Origin: Chitinophaga ginsengisegetis
GTDB lineage: Bacteria; Bacteroidota; Bacteroidia; Chitinophagales; Chitinophagaceae
Length of the DNA: 64,000 nucleotides
NCBI RefSeq assembly: GCF_900168065.1
Contig: NZ_FUZZ01000007.1
Coordinates: 1 to 64,000 of the forward strand
Direction: 5' to 3'
Position 1 is the first letter of the stretch. Each line of letters opens with the position of its first letter. Positions 49,985-57,963 of the stretch are shown in pieces. A program made the position numbers and the translations under genes. The notes beneath the pieces are model-generated. The model ran no database searches and was not told where the DNA came from. It saw nothing but the letters and a program-made list of their open reading frames with translations.

Positions 49985-51049
49985 ATGTGGAAATCATTTG
50001 CCCGCGAATATCTGCGGTTTTCCCGGAAAGAACGGCATGGTATATTAATGCTGGCGTTACTCATGATACTAACCAGCTATTTGCCCGACCTGCTCTTTTA
50101 TTTTCAACGTAGGCCCGTTACCGGTAGTGATGACCTGAAAGTGGCGGTAACCGCCTTTGAAGCCGGACTGGCAGCCGCTGAAAAAGAATCGGCTTTGACG
50201 AGGGGACGCTATGTACATACCGGCGCAGATCCGGGGAACGCCGTCTTGTTTTATTTTGATCCCAACACTTTGCCCGCAAGCGGCTGGCAGCAGTTGGGGG
50301 TAAGCGAACGCACCGCCACCACCATTGGTAAATACCTGGCCCGGGGCGGGCATTTCCGGGTGCCGGCTGATCTGGAGAAGATTTATGGTTTGCCTCCCGC
50401 GTTATGCGCACAGCTAATACCTTATGTGCGCATTGCGGATAAAGGCGGGAACAGGTTTTCCGGGAGATATGGACCGCGCAACGGACCTGGAAATAAAGAC
50501 TATAGCGGTGGTTGGGGGAGGGCCTCGTACTATCATGGAGATAGTAATGTGCTGTATGAGGGAAGTAAAAACAAAGGACGCTCCTATTACCGGGACAGCG
50601 CCCGCGACGATGCTTCGTTTACGCGTTATCGTAAGAAACCACCGGCTGCACCGATCGATATTAACACGGCAGACAGCGTCGCCTGGCAGTCGCTCCCAGG
50701 CATCGGAGCAGGCTTCGCGCGACGGATTATTGCCTTCCGCGACCGGCTGGGAGGTTTTTATGCAGTGGAACAGGTGGCAGAATGTTATGGCTTACCTGAC
50801 TCCACATTTCAAAAAATTCAACCGTTCTTACAGATCGGTAGCAGTTCTCTAAAAAAACTAGACCTCAACCTCACAGATGAAAAATCTTTGGCAGCTCACC
50901 CATACATACGCTATAAACTGGCCCGTCTCATTGTGCAGTATCGCAGTAGCCACGCGGGTTTCAGGTCGGTATCCGACCTCCGCAGCCTGCCGTTGGTGGA
51001 TGAGATTATTTATCGTAAAATTGAACATTACATTGAGATCAAATATTAA
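49985..51049 (+). CDS. Helix-hairpin-helix (ComEA-like) DNA-binding membrane-anchored protein
   Basis: 354 residues. One membrane segment near the N-terminus (about 20-40, 'ILMLALLMILTSYLPDLLFY'). Three helix-hairpin-helix regions: 'WQQLGVSERTATTIGKYL' (about 102-150), 'DINTADSVAWQSLPGIGAGF' (about 222-280), and a third, weaker one at about 290-350. HhH proteins bind the DNA backbone. Resembles ComEA-type uptake receptors but longer, with a Gly/Arg/Tyr-rich spacer at about 160-215. A role in DNA uptake is inference. Confidence 0.88.
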   Translation: MWKSFAREYLRFSRKERHGILMLALLMILTSYLPDLLFYFQRRPVTGSDDLKVAVTAFEAGLAAAEKESALTRGRYVHTGADPGNAVLFYFDPNTLPASGWQQLGVSERTATTIGKYLARGGHFRVPADLEKIYGLPPALCAQLIPYVRIADKGGNRFSGRYGPRNGPGNKDYSGGWGRASYYHGDSNVLYEGSKNKGRSYYRDSARDDASFTRYRKKPPAAPIDINTADSVAWQSLPGIGAGFARRIIAFRDRLGGFYAVEQVAECYGLPDSTFQKIQPFLQIGSSSLKKLDLNLTDEKSLAAHPYIRYKLARLIVQYRSSHAGFRSVSDLRSLPLVDEIIYRKIEHYIEIKY

Positions 51050-51061
51050 AGCCACACGTTT

Positions 51062-52201
51062 ATGAACTTTGCGCCTACGGAAATGCAACAACAGATTGCA
51101 CAAATGATCCGGGATTTCGGGAAAACACATATTCAGCCTCACGTGATGGAATGGGACGAGCAGCAGGAGTTTCCGGTACATATATTCAAACAGCTCGGAG
51201 AGCTGGGATTGATGGGCGTACTTGTGCCCCAGGAATACGGTGGGAGCGGGTTGGGATACCTGGAGTATGTAACCGTGGTGAGTGAAATTTCACGTATTTG
51301 CGGGGCAATCGGATTAAGCGTGGCAGCCCATAACTCATTGTGTACCGGTCATACGATGCAGTTCGCCAATGAGGCGCAAAAGCAGCGTTACCTGCCCAAA
51401 CTGGCCACCGGTGAATGGATTGGCGCCTGGGGATTAACAGAACCCAACACCGGTTCTGACGCCATGAATATGAAGTGCGTGGCTAAAAAGGATGGCAACG
51501 ACTGGGTACTGAACGGCACCAAATGCTGGATTACCCACGGCAAAAGCTGCGATGTGGCGGTAGTGATAGCCCGCACGGGGGATGTGCGCGACAGTCATGG
51601 TATGAGCGCCTTCCTCGTGGAAAAGGGCACTCCCGGCTTCAGCGGCGGCAAGAAAGAAAATAAACTGGGTATGCGGGCCTCTGAAACCGCAGAAATGATA
51701 TTCGATAATTGCCGCATCCCTGCGGAAAATATGCTTGGCGCGGAAGGTGACGGCTTTATCCAATCCATGAAAGTATTGGACGGCGGCCGGATTTCTATTG
51801 CCGCACTATCGCTCGGTATCGCCAAAGGCGCTATGGACGCCGCATTGAAGTACTCAAAGGAACGGCACCAGTTTGATCAGCCCATCTCCAACTTCCAGGG
51901 GGTGTCCTTTAAGCTGGCAGATATGGCCACAGAAATAGCCGCTGCGGAATTACTCACCATGCAGGCGGCAGACATGAAAAACCGTAAGGTGAAAATGACG
52001 CAGCAGGCCGCTATGGCTAAATATTATGCGTCGGAAGTAGCGGTAAGGGTAGCCAACGACGCCGTACAGATTTTTGGGGGGTATGGCTATACAAAGGACT
52101 TTCCGGTCGAAAAATTTTATCGTGATGCAAAATTATGCACCATCGGGGAAGGAACTTCCGAGATTCAAAAGATCGTAATTGCCCGGGAAGCACTGAGATA
52201 G
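51062..52201 (+). CDS. Acyl-CoA dehydrogenase
   Basis: 379 residues, a flavoprotein that introduces a trans-2 double bond in acyl-CoA. Family motifs: 'GAWGLTEPNTGSDAMNMKCV' (FAD/substrate signature 1), 'QIFGGYGYTKDFPVEKFYRD', and 'IGEGTSEIQKIVIAR' with the catalytic Glu. Short/branched-chain class by length. Begins 12 nt after the HhH gene, but there is no functional link apparent. Confidence 0.93.
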   Translation: MNFAPTEMQQQIAQMIRDFGKTHIQPHVMEWDEQQEFPVHIFKQLGELGLMGVLVPQEYGGSGLGYLEYVTVVSEISRICGAIGLSVAAHNSLCTGHTMQFANEAQKQRYLPKLATGEWIGAWGLTEPNTGSDAMNMKCVAKKDGNDWVLNGTKCWITHGKSCDVAVVIARTGDVRDSHGMSAFLVEKGTPGFSGGKKENKLGMRASETAEMIFDNCRIPAENMLGAEGDGFIQSMKVLDGGRISIAALSLGIAKGAMDAALKYSKERHQFDQPISNFQGVSFKLADMATEIAAAELLTMQAADMKNRKVKMTQQAAMAKYYASEVAVRVANDAVQIFGGYGYTKDFPVEKFYRDAKLCTIGEGTSEIQKIVIAREALR

Positions 52202-52359
52202 AATAACGATTTTGCAATTGATACTGATTCTATTGAGATAGCAGGATTTTTATAATTTATGAAAAGAGCATTTATAAGCCGCTCATCATTTTTTCAAAAT
52301 AATTTAATATTACCCCTTTAGTGTTATTGAATATTGCAAAAGGAACGTTAAATTTGGGT

Positions 52360-52464
52360 TAATTCATCACTCTTTACCGTTTATCAACCTTAACACACAA
52401 AATCAAGAAAGATTTGAAACACATTTACGCAATGAAAAGCACCCTGTAATACGGGTGCTTTTCT
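52360..52464 (+). ncRNA. Candidate small RNA with own promoter and terminator
   Basis: An exact -7 box TAAATTTG (52349-52356) with TTG 19 nt upstream (52327-52329) predicts RNA starting near 52360. A perfect 10-bp stem AAAAGCACCC (52435-52444) / GGGTGCTTTT (52453-52462) with an 8-nt loop gives an intrinsic terminator near 52464. The ~105-nt RNA contains no meaningful ORF except a five-codon frame (52432-52449) overlapping the terminator stem. No known RNA family recognised. Confidence 0.5.
52435..52464 (+). terminator. Terminator of the candidate small RNA
   Basis: Perfect 10-bp stem with an 8-nt loop, ending in a T-tract. Lies 234 nt past the acyl-CoA dehydrogenase stop, so it more likely ends a separate RNA. 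Confidence 0.8.
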
Positions 52465-52620
52465 ATACCGGGTCTGAACTGGTTTATCCCGTATAAAGAT
52501 GCTTAGTAAAAATGTGAAGCCTGTAATCCACGTTATGATTCTTCTTTAATTCAGTAGTTCTACTGATACCTGTAATATTTATCCCTATTACTTTTACAGC
52601 TGAAATTATTCCTTATTGTT

Positions 52621-53496
52621 ATGTTCTCCAAAGTTCTAAAATGGGCCGCACGTATTGTGCTGGGCCTGGTAGTGATCGTATTGACGGTGTACGGCGTTTT
52701 TAATTTTATCTTCCGTCAGCATGCCAGCAAAAAATATACAGTTACCGTAAGAAACATTCCCATCCCCAACGATTCAGCCACTATTGCAGAGGGCCGGCAC
52801 CTTTATGAAATAAAGGGTTGCGGCGAATGCCATGGTGCAGACCTGCGCGGGAAAGTGGTGGTGGATGATCCGGCCATTGGACGCATTGCCGGCAACAATA
52901 TTACGTATGGAACAGGAGGGTTGCCGGAAAGCTATGACAACACCGACTGGCTAAAGGCATTACGGCATGGTTTAAATACCGCAAATAAGCCGTTATTGCT
53001 CATGCCTTCAGAGGAGTTCACCCGGATGGATGATCACGATATTGCGGCTATAATTGCGTTTTGCAGGGCACAGCCAAAAATAGATGCGCCTTCTATTCCC
53101 ATAGAGATGGGACCAATGGGAAAAATCCTGTCTGTAATGGGCAAAATACCCCTGTTTCCCGCAGAGAAAATTGATCATCACAAGGAACAGCCCAACCAGG
53201 TGGCAAAGGCGGCTACAAAAGAATATGGCCAATACCTGGCGGCATCCTGTACCGGTTGCCACAAGCCTGCATTGACCGGCGGGGATAACCCGGTGCCGGG
53301 CGCTGTACCGGTAGCCAATATCACCTCTACCGGGCATGTGGGAAAATGGAGCCAGCACGATTTTATTACTACGCTGCGTACCGGCAAAACACCGGAAGGA
53401 AAGCAGTTGCAGGTAAAAGATATGCCGTGGAACATGACTGCACAGTACACGGATGAAGAGTTAACCGCGTTGTATCTTTATCTCAGAAGCCTCTAA
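52621..53496 (+). CDS. Membrane-anchored di-haem cytochrome c
   Basis: 291 residues. An N-terminal membrane segment (about 8-30, 'AARIVLGLVVIVLTVYGVF') is followed by two cytochrome c domains, each with a haem-binding motif: 'GCGECHGADL' and 'CTGCHKPALTG'. Met ligands may be in 'LLLMPSEEFTRMDDHD' and 'LQVKDMPWN'. It should face the periplasm and transfer electrons; partner not evident. A long terminator follows. Confidence 0.92.
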   Translation: MFSKVLKWAARIVLGLVVIVLTVYGVFNFIFRQHASKKYTVTVRNIPIPNDSATIAEGRHLYEIKGCGECHGADLRGKVVVDDPAIGRIAGNNITYGTGGLPESYDNTDWLKALRHGLNTANKPLLLMPSEEFTRMDDHDIAAIIAFCRAQPKIDAPSIPIEMGPMGKILSVMGKIPLFPAEKIDHHKEQPNQVAKAATKEYGQYLAASCTGCHKPALTGGDNPVPGAVPVANITSTGHVGKWSQHDFITTLRTGKTPEGKQLQVKDMPWNMTAQYTDEELTALYLYLRSL

Positions 53497-53500
53497 AAAA

Positions 53501-53545
53501 GAAGAAGGGCTTTCCGGAAAGTATATCTCCGGAAAGCCCTTCTTC
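53501..53545. terminator. Bidirectional terminator downstream of the cytochrome c gene
   Basis: A perfect 18-bp stem (53501-53518 with 53528-53545, core AAGGGCTTTCCGGA) with a 9-nt loop. Serves the converging cytochrome c (+) and 53559-53846 (-) genes. Confidence 0.9.
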
Positions 53546-53558
53546 ACTGTATTTAAAA

Positions 53559-53846
53559 CTACTTTTTATCCTTGTTGAAGAAGTCGGACACTTTATCCTT
53601 TGCTTCTTCTGCCCAATCTTCCGCTTTATCTTTCACGTTATCCAGGAAATCACCTGCCTGATCCATCAGACCTGCCTTTTTTCCTTCGGCTTTGTCTGAC
53701 ATGCCTGCAAACCAGTTATCAACGGTACCGGCAATAAAAGGAGGTAATTTGCCCTTCACATATTCTTTGATCACATCGATGGACTGTGCGGCCTGTTCGG
53801 CTGTAAGTCCGGCTTTTTCCTGTAATTGCTGAATGAGTTCCTGCAT
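53559..53846 (-). CDS. Small charged helical protein of unknown function
   Basis: 95 residues, predicted mainly helical and very rich in Lys, Asp and Ala. The first half ('IQQLQEKAGLTAEQAAQSID') resembles DUF2267-like or DUF937-like small helical domains; the second half is an amphipathic repeat ('NVKDKAEDWAEEAKDKVSDF') similar to LEA/CsbD-type stress proteins. Family uncertain. Monocistronic, convergent with the cytochrome c gene. Confidence 0.75.
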   Translation of the reverse strand: MQELIQQLQEKAGLTAEQAAQSIDVIKEYVKGKLPPFIAGTVDNWFAGMSDKAEGKKAGLMDQAGDFLDNVKDKAEDWAEEAKDKVSDFFNKDKK

Positions 53847-53900
53847 AAATAGCGTTTTATGGTTAGAGATAGTGTTGCTGTTAACGGATCACCGGAACAG

Positions 53901-55145
53901 TTATGCCACTTTCAGTTTAATGAGGGTAGACTGCTCCAGTTTTGCCTGTGCATATTCCCTGGTAAGATGAAAGTGTGTTTCGTTGGCAGACGGCAGTTCG
54001 TACATCGCGTCACTCAGCACTACCTCACAGATGGAGCGTAATCCACGCGCACCCAGTTTGTATTCCATTGCTTTGTCTACGATATAGTCTATTGCTTCTT
54101 CTTCTATCTGTAAATCGATATTTTCTACCTTGAAAAGTTTCTTGTATTGCTTTACCAGCGCGTTTTTAGGCTCGGTAAGAATCAGTTTCAGGGTATCTCT
54201 GTCGAGCGAGTTGAGATAGGTAACTACCGGTAAACGGCCCAGTAACTCAGGAATCAGACCAAAGGATTTCAGGTCCTGTGAGTTGATATAACGCAGGATC
54301 TGCTTCCTGTTTTCTTCTTCTTTTTCCTTGTTAACGGTAAAACCGATAGAGTGGGTTTGTACTCTTCTGCTGATGATTCTTTCTACGCCATCAAATGCGC
54401 CACCGCAGATGAAGAGGATATTTTGTGTGTTCAGCTTGATCAGTTTCTGTTCAGGGTGTTTACGGCCACCCTGTGGAGGTACCAGTACTTCGGTGCCTTC
54501 CAGTAATTTCAGCAGACCCTGTTGAACGCCTTCGCCGCTTACATCACGGGTGATGGAAGGGTTATCATTTTTACGGGCGATTTTATCGATTTCGTCGATA
54601 TAAACAATGCCGCGTTCGGCAGCTTCCACATCGTAGTTACAAACCTGTAACAGGCGGCTGAGGATACTTTCCACGTCTTCACCCACATAGCCTGCTTCTG
54701 TAAATACGGTAGCATCCACAATAGCGAAGGGAACGTTTAATTGTTTGGCAATGGATTTGGCCAGCAGGGTTTTACCCGTACCGGTTTCACCCACCATGAT
54801 GATGTTGGATTTTTCAATCTCTACCTCGTCATCGCCAATTTGCTGGTTGAGTCTTTTATAGTGGTTGTATACAGCTACTGCCAGTATTTTTTTCGCATCA
54901 TCCTGACCGATTACGTATTCGTCCAGGAATTTCTTCATGTCAATTGGTTTGGACACTTTGGGTGCGAAGTTGGGAGCTACGGCTGCAGCTGCTTTCTTGC
55001 CGGGGGTGAATAACTCCTGGTCAATTATCTCCTGCGCGTTGGCTACACAGTTTTCACAGATGTGTCCTTCAGCGCCTGCAATCAGTATCTGCACTTCTTC
55101 TTTGGAGCGGCTGCAAAAGGAGCATCGGATTTTAGATTCTTTCAT
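53901..55145 (-). CDS. clpX: ATP-dependent Clp protease ATP-binding subunit ClpX
   Basis: 414 residues. N-terminal zinc-binding domain 'CSFCSRSKEEV' and 'CENCV'. Walker A 'MVGETGTGKTLLAKSIA', Walker B 'IVYIDEIDKIARK', and 'KLGARGLRSICE' sensor 2. It unfolds substrates and feeds ClpP. An own promoter (TAAATTTG at 55212-55205) with a hairpin CCTGCA/TGCAGG (55182-55200) in its leader, and a long inverted repeat separates it from clpP, so it need not depend on the clpP transcript. Confidence 0.97.
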   Translation of the reverse strand: MKESKIRCSFCSRSKEEVQILIAGAEGHICENCVANAQEIIDQELFTPGKKAAAAVAPNFAPKVSKPIDMKKFLDEYVIGQDDAKKILAVAVYNHYKRLNQQIGDDEVEIEKSNIIMVGETGTGKTLLAKSIAKQLNVPFAIVDATVFTEAGYVGEDVESILSRLLQVCNYDVEAAERGIVYIDEIDKIARKNDNPSITRDVSGEGVQQGLLKLLEGTEVLVPPQGGRKHPEQKLIKLNTQNILFICGGAFDGVERIISRRVQTHSIGFTVNKEKEEENRKQILRYINSQDLKSFGLIPELLGRLPVVTYLNSLDRDTLKLILTEPKNALVKQYKKLFKVENIDLQIEEEAIDYIVDKAMEYKLGARGLRSICEVVLSDAMYELPSANETHFHLTREYAQAKLEQSTLIKLKVA

Positions 55146-55204
55146 TTCGGAATAGATTATTTTTCTACGAAACTATCATTGCCTGCATTGATATTGCAGG
55201 GTTA

Positions 55205-55212
55205 CAAATTTA
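55205..55212 (-). promoter_or_regulatory. clpX promoter -7 element
   Basis: TAAATTTG, exact consensus on the minus strand, giving a leader of about 55 nt. Confidence 0.55.
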
Positions 55213-55271
55213 CACTAAATAGCCGAAAGCGTAAGTCTTAATACGGTAAAGCTTATCATCTCACAAAATAA

Positions 55272-55338
55272 AAGCTATTGTAGTGAAGATAGTAGCGTTT
55301 TTTAATATGTATCGCTGTAATCTTCGCTACAATAGCTT
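55272..55338. repeat. Long inverted repeat between clpP and clpX
   Basis: 26-nt arms (55272-55297 and 55313-55338) match with four or so mismatches across a 15-nt loop containing T6. It lies between the stop of clpP (55363) and clpX promoter and probably terminates the tig-clpP transcript. Confidence 0.65.
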
Positions 55339-55362
55339 ATTTATGCCTTGAGCTTTAAGCTT

Positions 55363-56064
55363 TTACTGAGGCGTTTCCAGATTTTTCTTTGGATTTTTCT
55401 GGAGTACGTCATCAATGATGCCGTATTCTTTTGCTTCATCCGCAGTCATCCAGTAGTCACGGTCAGAATCTTTTTCCACTTTTTTAACCGGTTGTCCGCA
55501 GTGGCCGGCAATGATTTCGTTGAGTTCCTTTTTCAGTTTCACGAACTCACGCGCAGTGATTTCGATGTCTGAAGTCTGGCCTTCTGCACCGCCATGAGGC
55601 TGGTGAATCATTACACGTGCATGTTTCAGCGCGGTACGTTTTCCTTTTGTACCTGCTACCAGCAATACAGCGCCGAAAGAGGCGGCCATACCGGTACAGA
55701 TAGTAGCTACATCGGGAGAAATGATCTGCATAGTATCATAAATACCCAGGCCGGCGTAAACGCTTCCTCCGGGGCTATTGATGTACATCTGTATATCACG
55801 GTTACGGTCGGAAGACTCGAGGAACAACAGCTGCGCGGTAATTACGTTTGCCACGTAGTCGTTCACGGGATCTCCCAGGAAAATAATACGATCAGCCATC
55901 AACCTGGAGAAAACGTCCATCTGGGTCATATTCATCTGGCGTTCTTCAAGGATATAAGGAGTCAGACTGTTGATCTGGTGGCTTTTGGTGTAACTGTCTA
56001 CTACCAGGCTGCTGATTCCCCGATGCTGGATGGCATATTTTCTGAATTCATTATTAATGTTCAT
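55363..56064 (-). CDS. clpP: ATP-dependent Clp protease proteolytic subunit
   Basis: 233 residues from ATG 56064 ('MNINNEFRKYAIQHRGISSL'). Serine protease with catalytic Ser in 'CTGMAASFGAVLL', His in 'ARVMIHQPHGG' and Asp later in 'DRDYWMTADEA'. ATG at 56094 is in frame but would begin inside tig and add a hydrophobic run; the shorter start is preferred. The start codon overlaps the tig 3' end by 11 nt, so the two are translationally coupled. Confidence 0.95.
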   Translation of the reverse strand: MNINNEFRKYAIQHRGISSLVVDSYTKSHQINSLTPYILEERQMNMTQMDVFSRLMADRIIFLGDPVNDYVANVITAQLLFLESSDRNRDIQMYINSPGGSVYAGLGIYDTMQIISPDVATICTGMAASFGAVLLVAGTKGKRTALKHARVMIHQPHGGAEGQTSDIEITAREFVKLKKELNEIIAGHCGQPVKKVEKDSDRDYWMTADEAKEYGIIDDVLQKNPKKNLETPQ

Positions 56065-57433
56065 GATGGTGATGTTTATGAGGTAAATTAACAAAATCTT
56101 CTGCTTTGATTTCCTCTTCTTTCACGTTCACCTTAGCCTCAGCCCAGTCAAATAACTTGGCAGTGATCATTTCACGGTAAGTCTGGTCTACAAATTTCTC
56201 ATCCTGTAACAGGCGATCCAGGTAGCTGTCTAACCATTCTGCTCCATCAGCAGCGGCGCCGCCATAGTAGCCTAATACTTTTTGTTTGGCATTTTCCTTC
56301 AGATCTTCGAAAGAAACTTCCAGTTTATTTTCTTTAACCAGTTTATCGCTGATGAGTGTCCAACGTAATTGATGGTCAAAACCAGGGAATTCTTTTTCCG
56401 CTTCTTCCGCAGTTTTGGGCTTTTCACCGCCTACCTGCAGCCAGCGTTTGAGGAAATCCTTTGGCAATTCAATCGGCGTTTCGTGTACCAGTACTTCAAA
56501 CAGGTCGTTGTGAAGGTGGTTACGGCTTTCAGAATCCCAGTATTTGCCGATCTCTTCTTTCAGTTTAGCGCGGAAAGCTTCTTCAGTAGTGATTTCTTCT
56601 CCCGGATAAACTTCTTTGAAGAAATCTTCATTCAGTTCTCTCTTCTCAATCAAACCAACTTTGGTGATGGTCAGTTTGAAATATTTCTTTGCCGCTTCTT
56701 TGTCGCCAGCTTCAAAGCCCAGATCTTTCAGGATCCAGCCCAAACGCTGCTCATCAAAGGAAGTAGCCAATTGGAATACAATGCTGTCTTCATTCTTTTT
56801 ACCCTGCAGCTCAGCCTGGATGGCCGGTGAAAAGTATTTTACCAGTAAGGAGTTTTCTTTTACGATACCGCCTTCCACTACATTACCTTTCTTGTCAGAC
56901 TCTTCGAATTTAACGTTAATCACGTTATCTTCTGAAGTAATTGTTTCAGGTTCTGTTGTTTTTCCACCTTTCAGCTGTAAACGCTGTACTTCATCGTTCA
57001 CCATTTCATCGGTAACGGTTACTTTATATTTAGTAAGGGTGGTTTTGTTATCTTCCAGGGGAGTAACGCTGAAGCTGGGTTTCAGACCCACTTCAAATTC
57101 GAAGGCATAATCAGCAGGTTTGTTGAAATCCAGGTCTTTTGCCTGTTTTTCCAGGGACAGTGGCTGGCCGAAGATTTCCAGTTTCTCTGTCTGCACATAA
57201 CCCATTAATTCTCTCTCAACAGTTTTCAGAATTTCGTCGCCAAAGATAGCCTGACCGTGCATCTTCTTAACCATACCTGCAGGTACCATTCCTTTACGGA
57301 AGCCTGGTATGTTCGCATTTTTGCTGAATTGCTTTACTGCTTTGTCAAAATTAGGAAGGTAGTCTTCCTGGCTCACTTTCACAGTGATCTTATCGTTCAA
57401 TAAACCAATGTTTTCTCTCGTAACGGTTGCCAT
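56054..57433 (-). CDS. tig: Trigger factor
   Basis: 459 residues, ribosome-associated chaperone. N-terminal ribosome-binding signature 'IPGFRKGMVPAGMVKK' (about 42-57), central PPIase-like domain, and C-terminal helical chaperone arms. The PPIase part is divergent, as in other Bacteroidota trigger factors. The last residues are 'NLPHKHHHHEH', a natural histidine-rich tail whose codons overlap the clpP start. tig-clpP-clpX order is conserved in many bacteria. Confidence 0.94.
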   Translation of the reverse strand: MATVTRENIGLLNDKITVKVSQEDYLPNFDKAVKQFSKNANIPGFRKGMVPAGMVKKMHGQAIFGDEILKTVERELMGYVQTEKLEIFGQPLSLEKQAKDLDFNKPADYAFEFEVGLKPSFSVTPLEDNKTTLTKYKVTVTDEMVNDEVQRLQLKGGKTTEPETITSEDNVINVKFEESDKKGNVVEGGIVKENSLLVKYFSPAIQAELQGKKNEDSIVFQLATSFDEQRLGWILKDLGFEAGDKEAAKKYFKLTITKVGLIEKRELNEDFFKEVYPGEEITTEEAFRAKLKEEIGKYWDSESRNHLHNDLFEVLVHETPIELPKDFLKRWLQVGGEKPKTAEEAEKEFPGFDHQLRWTLISDKLVKENKLEVSFEDLKENAKQKVLGYYGGAAADGAEWLDSYLDRLLQDEKFVDQTYREMITAKLFDWAEAKVNVKEEEIKAEDFVNLPHKHHHHEH

Positions 57434-57650
57434 AATTGAATTGTATAAAGTGTTCTTTAAGAAGCAATAATGATTCCTTGTTTATTTTTCTGCCATGAAG
57501 TCACAACGGCAAGTAGGAATGGCAGGAAACTATTTTTGAATAAAATCAGGTGAAACTGTGTCTGAATAAGACAGGAGTGACAATGAAAGTGAGGGAGAGC
57601 ATAGCATTATCACGTTGCCATATTGACGCATTGCCACATAATATTATATG

Positions 57651-57732
57651 TGCGGATGAAGGGACTCGAACCCCCATGCCTCGCGGCACCAGATCCTAAG
57701 TCTGGCATGTCTACCAATTTCATCACATCCGC
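57651..57732 (-). tRNA. tRNA-Leu (anticodon TAG)
   Basis: 82-nt class II tRNA on the minus strand. Acceptor stem GCGGATG/CATCCGC, D-loop 'AAATTGGTAGACA', anticodon stem CCAGA/TCTGG around loop CTTAGGA (anticodon TAG, reads CUN), a short variable arm (GTGCCGCGAGGCAT) and T-loop GGTTCGAGTCC. CCA is not encoded (the 3' end reads CATCCGCA then CAT). Promoter TTTG-N18-TACCTTTG (57862-57832 region, minus strand) lies ~100 nt upstream. Confidence 0.95.
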
Positions 57733-57808
57733 AATAAGTAAAAAGAACTTACTCTCCCTGTATCGTCCCGGCCCCGGAAACCCCATCCGGCTATACATGA
57801 CAAGAGCC

Positions 57809-57862
57809 CCTTTTTAGCTCAAAAAGGATTGCAAAGGTATTATTTTTTGTGAATTAACAAAA
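57809..57862 (-). promoter_or_regulatory. tRNA-Leu promoter and precursor leader hairpin
   Basis: On the minus strand CAAAA complement TTTTG (57862-57858), 18-nt spacer, exact -7 box TACCTTTG (57839-57832). A hairpin CCTTTTT/AAAAAGG (57809-57827) would form at or near the start of the precursor, which has about 95 nt of 5' leader before the mature tRNA. Confidence 0.6.
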
Positions 57863-57963
57863 TCATTTATATAGAGAACATTCCGCGTGTTTCTGCCCCT
57901 AATTTTAAAAAAATCAGAATTAAGCTGTTAAATTGGTGAGCAATTACTGTAAAAGTCTATCTG

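Larger units (their letters stand above)
52202..52620. other. Intergenic region upstream of the cytochrome c gene, with a candidate small RNA
   Basis: 419 nt with no long reading frame. A promoter with TTG (52327-52329), 19-nt spacer and TAAATTTG (52349-52356) is followed ~80 nt later by a strong terminator at 52435-52464; see the separate ncRNA entry. The remainder (52465-52620) holds a TACTTTTA box at about 52590 that may serve the cytochrome gene. Confidence 0.6.

Noticed and set aside
57610..57817. Two short frames (one per strand) at the tRNA-Leu locus
   Set aside because: They run through a complete tRNA gene and have no independent support.
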